Positions 34,236 to 43,613 of a stretch of 64,000 nt of DNA are shown here, one piece after another. Each line of letters starts with the position of its first letter. Position 1 is the stretch's first letter. The stretch covers positions 186,001 to 250,000 of the forward strand of contig CAWARK010000013.1 in the NCBI GenBank assembly GCA_963784415.1. Reading direction: 5' to 3'. The notes beneath the pieces were generated by a model that did not search any database, was not told the DNA's origin, and saw only the letters and a program-made list of their open reading frames with translations. The translations under genes and the position numbers were made by a program. The DNA comes from UBA7672 sp963784415. Its GTDB lineage: Bacteria > Pseudomonadota > Alphaproteobacteria > Caulobacterales > Hyphomonadaceae.

Positions 34236-34499
34236 TCAAGCGGCGCGGGCTGGAGCCAGTTCGTCGCGGAGGTCGGCCCAGTCCGGGTTGGCGTGGTCGA
34301 TGAGGCGGTGGGTCCAGTCGGCGGGGGCGTGCTGGATCTGGCGTTCGCGGCGGAGTGTGCTGCGGAGGTCGATGTGCTCCTCGCACCAGACGAGGCGAGC
34401 GAGACGGCGGGGCGGTAGGTCGGACAGGTTGCTGGTTACGGCAAAGTCGAGTTCGCCATCTGGGCCGGTCGCTAGAATGAATACGTAGTATTTTCGCAT
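34236..34499 (-). CDS. degenerate GIY-YIG domain protein, probably catalytically dead
   Basis: 87 residues. KYYVFILATGPDGELDFAVTSN matches the start of UvrC-like stand-alone GIY-YIG proteins, and LVWCEEHIDLRSTLRRERQI, then NPDWADLRDELA match their end. The YIG tripeptide reads DFA, and the following VRR-EH segment with the catalytic arginine is missing (SNLSDLPPRRLARLVW). A ~10-residue internal deletion is implied. Start is set at 34499 by AAAGG about nine bases upstream; ATGs at 34520 and 34517 are alternatives. Function, if any, is unlikely to be nuclease. Confidence 0.65.
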   Translation of the reverse strand: MRKYYVFILATGPDGELDFAVTSNLSDLPPRRLARLVWCEEHIDLRSTLRRERQIQHAPADWTHRLIDHANPDWADLRDELAPARAA

Positions 34500-34520
34500 G
34501 ACCGGATCGCCTTTCATCAA

Positions 34521-34828
34521 AAGAACAAAAAGCGAACAACGCTGCCGGAAGTCAAGGCGTGCTGGCGTCGCTGACCCGCTTTTTCGGCGCCAGATCAGGC
34601 CCGACCGCCAATGAGTTGTGGGTGGTTTGCCGGGTGGGTGAGGCGACTCTCATTCGCCGCGACGAAACGACCGCATTTGCTGGCCAAAAAGCCATTTTAC
34701 TTGAGTTGTCACACGCCATGGCAGCGTGCTAGTCACCCCGCGCGATAGACAACGCGGCGGTCACCCGTATCTACGTGACTGATTTCACAACAGTTTTGTT
34801 TCGAACCTGTGTGTAGGATTCGAGGCGC
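34521..34828 (+). promoter_or_regulatory. leader/promoter region of the atpHAGD operon
   Basis: About 300 bases without a gene. TTGTCA (34706-34711) with CTAGTC 17 bases later (34729-34734) is the best -35/-10 pair by eye, giving an untranslated leader of roughly 110 bases. This is a weak match and could be wrong. No terminator hairpin was seen. Confidence 0.3.
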
Positions 34829-34849
34829 ATGAACTGGATTTGGGGCTAG
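34829..34849 (+). CDS. possible six-codon leader peptide before atpH
   Basis: ATG AAC TGG ATT TGG GGC TAG, with GAGG three bases before the ATG, ends four bases before the TTG start of atpH. Two of six codons are tryptophan. It may couple ribosomes to the weak TTG start or act as a leader; chance occurrence cannot be excluded. Confidence 0.3.
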   Translation: MNWIWG

Positions 34850-34853
34850 CGAT

Positions 34854-35414
34854 TTGGCCGGTGCAACGACCACTTCAGTAAGCGAAGCTGCGCAGCGCTA
34901 TGCCGCCGCCGTTTTCGACATGGCGATCACCTCGGGCGAGGTCGACGCGGTCGATAACGGGCTTACGGCGCTGGGCAAGCTGATCGACGGCGACAAGGCC
35001 CTTTCGTCCGCGCTGAAGTCGCCGCTGCACAAGTCAGAAGAGAAAGCCGCTGTGCTCGCAGAGCTCAGCAACAAGCTCGGCCTGCCGCAACTCGCGAAGA
35101 ACTTCATCGGCGTCGTCGCCCTGAACCGCCGCGCGGGCGACATTCCGGGCATGGCGAAATCCTTTGCCGAGAAAGCCGCGAAGCACCGTGGCGCGAGCCG
35201 CATCACGGCGCGTGTCGCCACAGCGATCACCAAGGACCAGACGCTCGACCTCGAAAGCGCAATCTCGAAAGCGCTCGGCCGCAGCGTGACGGTCGATGTC
35301 GAAGTCGATCCCGCACTTCTGGGCGGGCTGCAGATCAAGATGGGCTCGCGGCTGGTTGACGCCTCGATCCGCACCAAACTGAACAACCTGACGAACCTCA
35401 TGAAGGGGGCTTGA
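34854..35414 (+). CDS. atpH: F1Fo ATP synthase subunit delta
   Basis: 186 residues. AQRYAAAVFDMA (~13-24) and GGLQIKMGSRLVDASIRTKLNNL (positions ~159-181) are the conserved ends of the OSCP/delta family. It joins F1 to the peripheral stalk. The start is a TTG at 34854: an in-frame TGA at 34830 excludes any earlier start, and GGGG lies eight bases before it. First gene of atpHAGD; four bases separate its stop from atpA. Confidence 0.95.
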   Translation: MAGATTTSVSEAAQRYAAAVFDMAITSGEVDAVDNGLTALGKLIDGDKALSSALKSPLHKSEEKAAVLAELSNKLGLPQLAKNFIGVVALNRRAGDIPGMAKSFAEKAAKHRGASRITARVATAITKDQTLDLESAISKALGRSVTVDVEVDPALLGGLQIKMGSRLVDASIRTKLNNLTNLMKGA

Positions 35415-35418
35415 GCCC

Positions 35419-36972
<1,554 letters not shown>

Positions 36973-37002
36973 CCCTTAGAGTCTGAGGACAAGGCATAGC
37001 CC

Positions 37003-37881
37003 ATGCCCAGCTTGAAGGAATTCCGCCTCCGGATCGTCAGCGTGAAGTCCACGCAGAAGATCACCAAGGCACTGCAGATGGTGGCCACCGCCAAGCTGAA
37101 GCGTGCTCAGGAAGCAGCGCAGGCGGCACGTCCGTACGCGACGCGCATGGCGGCCGTGATCTCGAACCTCGCCTCGGGCGCGGCGGCGGGCGGTGGACCG
37201 AAACTGATTGCCGGCACGGGTAATGACGACGTTCACCTGCTTGTGGTGATGACGTCGGAACGCGGCCTGTGCGGCGGCTTCAACACCAACATCGTCAAGC
37301 TGGCGCGCGCCGAGATCAAGCGCCTGCGGGACGCGGGCAAGACAGTGAAGATCCTGACGGTCGGCAAGAAGGGCTCCGATGCCCTGAAGCGCCAGTTCAG
37401 CCAGCTGATCATCGGTCACATCGATCGTCGCGGCGAGCGCACCGTGACGGCGGCAAGCGCCGCTGCGATCGCGCGCCAGATCACCGAGCGTTTCGATGCG
37501 GCCGAGTTCGACGTGGCGACGCTTGTTTTTGCGCGCTTCAAGAACCTGCTGACGCAGATCCCGACCGCGATGCAGCTCATCCCGGCGCGTCCGCCGGCGG
37601 ATGCGCCCACGGTCGACTTGGCTGGCGCACGCTATATCTACGAGCCGAGCGAAGAGGCGATCCTCGAAGCCCTGCTGCCGCGTTACCTGTCGACGCAGAT
37701 CCTCTCGGCCTTGCTGGAAACTGAAGCCGGCTTCCAGGGTTCGCAAATGACCGCGATGGACAACGCGACGCGCAACGCGGGCGACATGATCAAGTCGCTG
37801 CAGCTGCGCTACAACCGCGCCCGCCAGGCGCAGATCACCAAAGAACTCATCGAGATCATTTCGGGCGCTGAAGCGCTCTAA
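37003..37881 (+). CDS. atpG: F1Fo ATP synthase subunit gamma
   Basis: 292 residues. The N-terminal helix SLKEFRLRIVSVKSTQKITK and C-terminal helix MDNATRNAGDMIKSLQLRYN with RARQAQITKELIEIISGAEAL form the rotating coiled coil. VVMTSERGLCGGFNTNI (~81-97) is the conserved gamma motif. It is the central rotor shaft of F1. 38 bases separate it from atpD. Confidence 0.99.
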   Translation: MPSLKEFRLRIVSVKSTQKITKALQMVATAKLKRAQEAAQAARPYATRMAAVISNLASGAAAGGGPKLIAGTGNDDVHLLVVMTSERGLCGGFNTNIVKLARAEIKRLRDAGKTVKILTVGKKGSDALKRQFSQLIIGHIDRRGERTVTAASAAAIARQITERFDAAEFDVATLVFARFKNLLTQIPTAMQLIPARPPADAPTVDLAGARYIYEPSEEAILEALLPRYLSTQILSALLETEAGFQGSQMTAMDNATRNAGDMIKSLQLRYNRARQAQITKELIEIISGAEAL

Positions 37882-37919
37882 CGAATTACGCCAGAAACGT
37901 AAAAGACCAGAGGCCAACC

Positions 37920-39356
37920 ATGAACGCCAAGACAGCCACCAACGTGAAGGGCCGCGTCAGCCAGGTCATCGGCGCCGTCGTCGACGTCGAGTTCGACGGC
38001 CACCTGCCGGCGATCCTGAACGCGCTGGAGACCACGAACAACGGCACGCGCCTTGTTCTGGAAGTCGCGCAGCACCTCGGCGAGAACACCGTGCGCACCA
38101 TCGCGATGGACTCGACGGAAGGTCTCACGCGCGGTCACGAAGTCTCGGACACGGGCAACACGATCTCGGTGCCGGTTGGCGAAGCCACGCTGGGCCGCAT
38201 TCTCAACGTCATCGGCGAGCCGATCGACGAAGCCGGCCCGGTTGACCGTTCGGTCCTGCGCGGCATCCACCAGCCCGCCCCGTCCTTCGTCGACCAGAAG
38301 CCGGTTCCGGAAATCCTGCCGACGGGCATCAAGGTCGTCGACCTGCTGTGCCCGTACGCCAAGGGCGGCAAGATCGGCCTGTTCGGCGGCGCAGGCGTCG
38401 GCAAGACCGTGCTGATCCAGGAGCTGATCAACAACATCGCGAAAGCCTACGGCGGTTACTCCGTGTTCGCCGGCGTCGGCGAGCGTACGCGCGAAGGCAA
38501 CGACCTCTATCACGAGATGGTGGAGTCGGGCGTGAACCAGGCTGGCGGCGGCGGCTCCTCGCGCTGCTCGCTCGTGTTCGGCCAGATGAACGAGCCGCCG
38601 GGCGCGCGCGCCCGCGTCGCCCTGACCGGCCTCACGATCGCTGAAAACTTCCGCGACCAGGGCAAGGACATCCTGTTCTTCGTCGACAACATCTTCCGCT
38701 TCACGCAAGCGGGTTCGGAAATGTCGGCGCTGCTCGGCCGTATCCCGTCGGCGGTGGGTTACCAGCCGACGCTCGCGACCGACATGGGCGCGCTGCAGGA
38801 ACGCATCACCTCGACCACCAAGGGTTCGATCACCTCGGTGCAGGCCATCTACGTTCCGGCCGACGACTTGACCGACCCGGCCCCGGCCGCCTCGTTCGCC
38901 CACTTGGACGCGCAGACCGTTCTCAACCGCGCGATCTCGGAAAAAGGCATCTACCCGGCCGTCGACCCGCTCGACTCATCCTCGCGCATTCTCGATCCGA
39001 ACGTTGTCGGCGAAGAGCACTACAACGTCGCGCGCGGCGTGCAGGAGCTGCTGCAGAAGTACAAAGGCCTGCAGGACATCATCGCCATTCTCGGCATGGA
39101 CGAGCTGTCGGAAGACGACAAGCTGGTCGTCTCGCGCGCCCGTAAAGTGGAACGCTTCCTGTCGCAACCGTTCTTCGTGGCCTCGCAGTTCACCAACCTC
39201 GACGGTCAGTTCGTCGCGGTGGCAGACACCGTGAAGGGCTTCAAGGAAATCCTCGAAGGCAAGTATGACGACATCCCGGAACAGGCGTTCCTGATGTGCG
39301 GCAAGATCGAAGACGTGATTGCCAAGGCACAGAAAATGGCTGCCGAAGCGGCCTGA
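37920..39356 (+). CDS. atpD: F1Fo ATP synthase subunit beta
   Basis: 478 residues. GLFGGAGVGKTVLIQELI (~153-170, Walker A), GERTREGNDLYHEM (~187, catalytic Glu), ILFFVDNIFRFTQAGSEMSALLGRIPSAVGYQPTLATDMG (positions ~251-290, Walker B and signature). It is the catalytic subunit. The C terminus ends normally and a strong terminator follows 29 bases later, so atpC is not co-transcribed from here. Confidence 0.99.
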   Translation: MNAKTATNVKGRVSQVIGAVVDVEFDGHLPAILNALETTNNGTRLVLEVAQHLGENTVRTIAMDSTEGLTRGHEVSDTGNTISVPVGEATLGRILNVIGEPIDEAGPVDRSVLRGIHQPAPSFVDQKPVPEILPTGIKVVDLLCPYAKGGKIGLFGGAGVGKTVLIQELINNIAKAYGGYSVFAGVGERTREGNDLYHEMVESGVNQAGGGGSSRCSLVFGQMNEPPGARARVALTGLTIAENFRDQGKDILFFVDNIFRFTQAGSEMSALLGRIPSAVGYQPTLATDMGALQERITSTTKGSITSVQAIYVPADDLTDPAPAASFAHLDAQTVLNRAISEKGIYPAVDPLDSSSRILDPNVVGEEHYNVARGVQELLQKYKGLQDIIAILGMDELSEDDKLVVSRARKVERFLSQPFFVASQFTNLDGQFVAVADTVKGFKEILEGKYDDIPEQAFLMCGKIEDVIAKAQKMAAEAA

Positions 39357-39384
39357 TCTTCTCGATCAGTTGCAAAGTTTGAAG

Positions 39385-39415
39385 CAGGCGCGGAGCGATC
39401 CGCGCCTGTTTTTTT
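39385..39415 (+). terminator. strong rho-independent terminator directly after atpD
   Basis: A perfect 10-bp stem, CAGGCGCGGA (39385-39394) pairing with TCCGCGCCTG (39399-39408), loop GCGA, followed by seven Ts. It closes the atpHAGD transcript. Confidence 0.95.
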
Positions 39416-40901
39416 AGACAATAGCTGCGAGCGCCGTCTCCATCACGCGGTCGCGGCCGGCGGCGATGTCTTCTGCAGTTAGATCGACGCGAATATCCGG
39501 CGTGAGACCTGCGTCCGGTTTTGGCGTCAGCGGGAAGCGGCCGATCAGCGGCAGGTCTGCCTCGAGGCCTGAAGCGGGCAGGCGCAGGAAGAAGAACGCG
39601 CCGCCATTGATGCCGCGCTGGTTGCCGCCGGTCGGTTGTCCGCACAGGGCGCCGAGGCCAAGATCGCGCATGCGCTGGGCGAACTGGAAAGTCGCCGAGC
39701 TGTTCTGCGCATCGATCAGCACGACAACCTTGCCTGTGAAGCGAGGGCCTTTGGGCGCGATGATCTCGGCATCGCCGGTTTCCGACTTGAGGCGATAGAA
39801 GCCACCGCCGATCCCGGTTGCGTCATCGCCCCAGTCGCGGAAGGACTTGTCCCAGGTGTGGAGATAGGGATTGAGATCGTCCGGCGTCCTGCGGTAACGC
39901 ACGCGGCGTTCGTCGCCCGAGAGTTCGAGATCCTTGTCGATCAGCCGCGCCACAATCTCGTGGCCGCAATCGAGCCCGCCTTCATTGCCGCGCAGATCAA
40001 CGATCAGGCCTTTCGCCTTTGCGCTGACAAGCTGGGCCATGGCGCCGTCAAGCCAGCCGCGCCAGTCCCACTTGCTGTCGTACAGCGCCCAGTTCGGCAT
40101 GGTGAGCACGCCAGTCGCGCCCCTCATTGCAAAGGCCCATTGCTGTGCGTCCGCGTCGATCTCGATGTTCATCGCCGCCTTGCGCTCGGCGGGTCCGTGC
40201 GGCGCGACCGTCACGTTCGTCTCGACGCCAGCGGACGTACGAACGCGCAGGTCGAATCCACTGGCTTTGACGGGGAAAAGCAGCGGATGGAAAACGTCAA
40301 ACGTCTCGAAGCGATCGAAGCCACGCACTTCCAGCAGCGCGCGACGCTTGTCGTCATTGCTGCCATCCGCGCGCGCATAAGGGATCAGCGTGCGCAGGAT
40401 AAGATTTGTGGGAACGCCATCGATCGCGAGCACAACCGTTCCCGACGCCAGACGCGCATCGCCCGACAGATTCCGATCGATCACCATCCGCTCGCCAAGC
40501 CAACGGAAATGAAAGGGGAGGTTGGTGTGCGTCTTGAACAGGAGGTCCGCGACGGCGTCGGATTGATTGAAGAAATTTGCGTAGGTGTGGCCGCACCGGA
40601 CTGTGCCAAGGAAATGCGACAGGGTGAGGTAAGCTTGGCCCATCGCTTGGTCGGCGCTGAAGTCACGTTCGAGCTGGTCGAACCGGGCGGACATCTCGAC
40701 GTGAGTGGAATAGCGGTAAAGGCCGGGATGCAGCTGTTCGTAGGCGCGGCGCAGGATGGCGATGTCGCCCTTGATATCTGCGCCCCGCAGCAAGGGGCCG
40801 ATGGACGCTGCCGGAGGTGGGCCCGCCTGCAGCGTCGTGCAGGCAAGAGGCGTTGCGGCGAAGGCGGCAAGGACGGTGCGGCGGTTGAGGGCAGCTTTCA
40901 T
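39414..40901 (-). CDS. S41-family peptidase-like exported protein
   Basis: 495 residues. The N terminus RRTVLAAFAATPLAC has a twin-arginine-like start and a lipobox-like LAC. A helical domain (~45-130) precedes the S41 tail-protease core: GLIVDLRGNEGGLDCGHEIVARL (positions ~315-337), VVVLIDAQNSSATFQFA (~405-421; second Ser of NSS is the probable nucleophile) and GQPTGGNQRGINGGAFFFLRLP (~436). No PDZ domain is obvious, so it belongs with C-terminal processing peptidase-like hydrolases rather than CtpA. Start at ATG 40901; the open frame extends to 41303 without support. Inserted antisense between atpD and atpC. Confidence 0.8.
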   Translation of the reverse strand: MKAALNRRTVLAAFAATPLACTTLQAGPPPAASIGPLLRGADIKGDIAILRRAYEQLHPGLYRYSTHVEMSARFDQLERDFSADQAMGQAYLTLSHFLGTVRCGHTYANFFNQSDAVADLLFKTHTNLPFHFRWLGERMVIDRNLSGDARLASGTVVLAIDGVPTNLILRTLIPYARADGSNDDKRRALLEVRGFDRFETFDVFHPLLFPVKASGFDLRVRTSAGVETNVTVAPHGPAERKAAMNIEIDADAQQWAFAMRGATGVLTMPNWALYDSKWDWRGWLDGAMAQLVSAKAKGLIVDLRGNEGGLDCGHEIVARLIDKDLELSGDERRVRYRRTPDDLNPYLHTWDKSFRDWGDDATGIGGGFYRLKSETGDAEIIAPKGPRFTGKVVVLIDAQNSSATFQFAQRMRDLGLGALCGQPTGGNQRGINGGAFFFLRLPASGLEADLPLIGRFPLTPKPDAGLTPDIRVDLTAEDIAAGRDRVMETALAAIV

Positions 40902-41013
40902 GCGCTTGATACGGCAGGCGTCGCTGACTGGTTCACCCGTCCTGATCGCGTGTTGGGACTGCTGGAGTCTCGCCGCGCCAACCGCTAGTGTGGGGCGTGT
41001 CGGGAGAACACGC

Positions 41014-41571
41014 ATGAAGAGATCTGGCATGCTACTGGCGGCCGCAATTGCGGTGACGCTGCCTGCTTTCGCCCAGCGTGCGGCGGTGTCGGCCGACCTG
41101 TCGCCCGAGGCGGCGGGACAGGCTTTCCGGCGGGCGGTCGTGGAGGGGTGTGTGGAGGCGGTGGTGGGGGCGGGGGTGAGTGCGGTGGCGGCGGCGCGTG
41201 ATGGACGGTTGCAGCCGACGCAGGATGCCGAGACGCGGCGGCAGGCCGGCGCGGGCGCCAGCGAGACGGTGTGGGAAGTTGCCGAAGCGCGCGGCGTGGT
41301 CACGGTACGCGAGACGGCAGGCCGCTGTGTTGCGGCGGTTTATGGTCCGCCATCGGCGCCGACGATCCTGAATGTGTCACAAGCGCTGTCGGCGGCGGGG
41401 TTCGAGGCTTTGGCGGGAGCAGCGTCTCCAGCCGGCGGGTTCACGCAGACATTGGTAGGATCGCACGAGGGCAAGCGGGTGACGGTGCAACTTGTCGGCG
41501 CGGAGCCGGGTGCAAGCGGCAACAGGTCGACATTCAGCGTCGTCACTGCCACCGTGTTCGCGGCGCAGTAG
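41014..41571 (+). CDS. secreted protein of unknown function
   Basis: 185 residues. GGGAGA precedes ATG 41014 and the Sec signal (MKRSGMLLAAAIAVTL...AFA) is cleaved around residue 20. The mature part is alanine/glycine/valine-rich with two cysteines (~46, ~105). GFTQTLVGSHEGKRVTVQL and FSVVTATVFA suggest a small beta-rich domain. I do not recognise the family. It diverges from the S41-like gene and is followed 15 bases later by the phosphoesterase, so the two may be co-transcribed. Confidence 0.7.
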   Translation: MKRSGMLLAAAIAVTLPAFAQRAAVSADLSPEAAGQAFRRAVVEGCVEAVVGAGVSAVAAARDGRLQPTQDAETRRQAGAGASETVWEVAEARGVVTVRETAGRCVAAVYGPPSAPTILNVSQALSAAGFEALAGAASPAGGFTQTLVGSHEGKRVTVQLVGAEPGASGNRSTFSVVTATVFAAQ

Positions 41572-41586
41572 GATCGCCCAAAGCCG

Positions 41587-42537
41587 ATGGACGACATCAT
41601 TCTCCTGCTGGCGCGTATCGGCGCGGTCGCCTGGCCGGCGCTGCTCCTCTTCGGGCTATGGCGCGGACTGAAACGCGGACGTGGGCCGGGATGGATCGGT
41701 TGGAGCGCCATCATTCTGGTGAGCGCGGTATGGCTCACAGGCATACGCGCCTTCCTGTGGGAGCCGGAAACGCTGGAGGTGCGCCGCGTCGAAGTGGCGA
41801 GCCGTACGTGGAGCGGGCCGCCGCTGCGCATCGGCGTGATTTCCGACACGCACACCGATGGGCCGCATGTCGGGCTGCCTGGGCTCAACGCTGTGATCGA
41901 CCGCATGATGGCGGAGCAGCCGGACATCGTGCTGTTGCTGGGCGATTTCGTGGACGGTCACGCGCCATCCGCCGAACGCAGCGAAGGTCAGCGTGAGACG
42001 ATCAATGAGGGGCTGGCGGCGTTCAGCCGATTGAAAGCGCCGCTGGGCGTCTGGGCCGTGCTGGGCAATCACGACTGGTGGTACGATTCCGGCGCCGTGG
42101 AGCAGGGGCTTGTCGCCGCCGGGGTGCAGGTGCTCGAGAACCAGCGGGTGCGGATACCGCGCAGCGGCGGCGTGTTCTGGCTTGGCGGGCTGGCGGACTA
42201 TGAATCGAAGCGGACGCAGCCCTCCTACATCGAGACGCTGCAGGGCCTGGACGAGAGCGAGCCGGTGATCGTCATGGCCCACTGGCCGGACGTTTTCGCG
42301 ACGGCGCCGGAACGGGTTGCTCTTACCCTGGCGGGGCATTCCCATTGCGGGCAGGTCAACCTGCCCTTCATTGGCCGGCCGATAAACGTCTCGCCCGGGT
42401 CTGAGCGCTGGCCGTGCGGGCTCTACGAGGACCGCGGGCGTTGGCTCTATGTTTCGGGCGGGGTGGGCACGTCGGTCCTGCCGGCCCGTCTCAACCAACC
42501 TCCTGAAATTGCTGTGGTTACGCTCCGGACCTTTTAG
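41587..42537 (+). CDS. membrane-anchored metallophosphoesterase (YaeI/LpxG-like)
   Basis: 316 residues. Two N-terminal membrane helices (~5-25, 35-53) are followed by a calcineurin-like domain with IGVISDTHTDG (~83), LLLGDFVDGH (~117), VLGNHDWWYD (~158), VMAHWPD (~232) and LAGHSHCGQV (~249), all metal ligands present. Related enzymes hydrolyse UDP-2,3-diacylglucosamine or cyclic/phosphodiester substrates at the membrane. The substrate here is not determinable. Its stop lies ~75 bases before atpC, so read-through could drive atpC. Confidence 0.88.
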   Translation: MDDIILLLARIGAVAWPALLLFGLWRGLKRGRGPGWIGWSAIILVSAVWLTGIRAFLWEPETLEVRRVEVASRTWSGPPLRIGVISDTHTDGPHVGLPGLNAVIDRMMAEQPDIVLLLGDFVDGHAPSAERSEGQRETINEGLAAFSRLKAPLGVWAVLGNHDWWYDSGAVEQGLVAAGVQVLENQRVRIPRSGGVFWLGGLADYESKRTQPSYIETLQGLDESEPVIVMAHWPDVFATAPERVALTLAGHSHCGQVNLPFIGRPINVSPGSERWPCGLYEDRGRWLYVSGGVGTSVLPARLNQPPEIAVVTLRTF

Positions 42538-42614
42538 TCAAACTGCCGCCTTTACAGGGGTTTCAGGCCTGATAGACCGGCCCCGCAACAGGGACACCCT
42601 CCCAGGAATTGGCT

Positions 42615-43013
42615 ATGGCTGACACGCTCCATTTCTCGCTGGTTTCGCCCGAGCGCGAGCTGTTTTCCGGCAACGTGAAACAGGTCGACGCCCCCGGCGT
42701 GGAAGGCGAGTTCGGCGTCCTGCCGATGCATGCGCCGTTCATGACCGTGCTGAAGCCCGGCGTTGTCCGCATCTACGAAGAACAAGGCGTAACTCCGGTT
42801 TTCGTGCGTGGCGGCTTTGCCGACGTGACGCCTGCGGGCCTCACCATCCTGGCCGAAGAAGCCGTGCGCCTGTCCGATGTGGACGCAGCAGACATCGACG
42901 CGCAGATCGTGCGCATTCGTTCGGACGCCACCGATCCGGGCGACGAGACCCGCCGCAAACTCGCAGCTGAGCGTCTGGCTTATCTGGAAGCGCTGCGCGC
43001 CGCGCTGAACTAG
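42615..43013 (+). CDS. atpC: F1Fo ATP synthase subunit epsilon
   Basis: 132 residues. LHFSLVSPERELFSGNVKQV and GVLPMHAPFMTVLKPGVV are the conserved beta-sandwich of epsilon; the C-terminal helices (DETRRKLAAERLAYLEALRAALN, positions ~109-131) are shortened. AGGAA six bases before ATG 42615 decides the start; a TTG at 42609 is in frame. It regulates and couples F1 to the c-ring. It is separated from atpD by a terminator and 3.2 kb holding three unrelated genes, which is unusual. Confidence 0.96.
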   Translation: MADTLHFSLVSPERELFSGNVKQVDAPGVEGEFGVLPMHAPFMTVLKPGVVRIYEEQGVTPVFVRGGFADVTPAGLTILAEEAVRLSDVDAADIDAQIVRIRSDATDPGDETRRKLAAERLAYLEALRAALN

Positions 43014-43079
43014 TCTCGCCTCAGTCCAAAGTACGCTGTCGTTTGTGCACGGCCCATCCGCGCTCGGCGGAGAGGCGCG

Positions 43080-43613
43080 TCACGCCTCGGCTGTCCACTT
43101 CGCAAAACCCGTGGCGACTTCGCGATAGACCGCGGCCTTGAATGGGATGACGAGGTCCGGCGCATCTTTCAGGTCGGCCCACTTCCACGCGTCGAATTCG
43201 ACGGTGTGCTTGTCGAGCCGGAAATCCGTGTCGGAGCCGATGAAGCGGTAGGCGAACCATTTCTGGCGCTGGCCGTAATACGGCCCGGTGAGGCGGGCCT
43301 TCAGTGCGGGTGGGAAGTCGTAGAACAGCCAGGGCTCAAGCTCCTCGAGCAGTTCGACCTGATCGGGCTCAAGCCCGGTTTCCTCGCCGAGTTCGCGCAG
43401 GGCCGCCTCGGATGGCGTCTCGCCGCGGTCGATGCCGCCTTGCGGCATCTGCCAGGCATAGCGAGTGTCGTCCTTGCGCGCGCCGGTGCGCCGGCCAAGC
43501 CAGACATGGCCTTTGCGCGAGAAGATCGCGATGCCGACATTGGGCCGATAGAGTGAGGGGTCACGGCCACCTTGATGCGGCTGGGCCTGATGCGGATGGC
43601 CCGGTGTGCTCAC
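43080..43613 (-). CDS. rppH: RNA pyrophosphohydrolase RppH
   Basis: 177 residues. YRPNVGIAIFSRKGHVWLGRR (~22-42) and the Nudix box GGIDRGETPSEAALRELGEE (~60-79) followed by TGL are complete. WFAYRF (~118) and EFDAWKWADL (~140) are the RppH-type C-terminal part. It removes pyrophosphate from 5'-triphosphorylated RNA (or acts on Ap(n)A) in the cytoplasm. Its start overlaps the deacetylase stop by 4 nt, so it ends the minus-strand run ctpA-deacetylase-rppH. An N-terminal histidine/glutamine-rich extension (~20 residues) precedes the core. Confidence 0.93.
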   Translation of the reverse strand: MSTPGHPHQAQPHQGGRDPSLYRPNVGIAIFSRKGHVWLGRRTGARKDDTRYAWQMPQGGIDRGETPSEAALRELGEETGLEPDQVELLEELEPWLFYDFPPALKARLTGPYYGQRQKWFAYRFIGSDTDFRLDKHTVEFDAWKWADLKDAPDLVIPFKAAVYREVATGFAKWTAEA

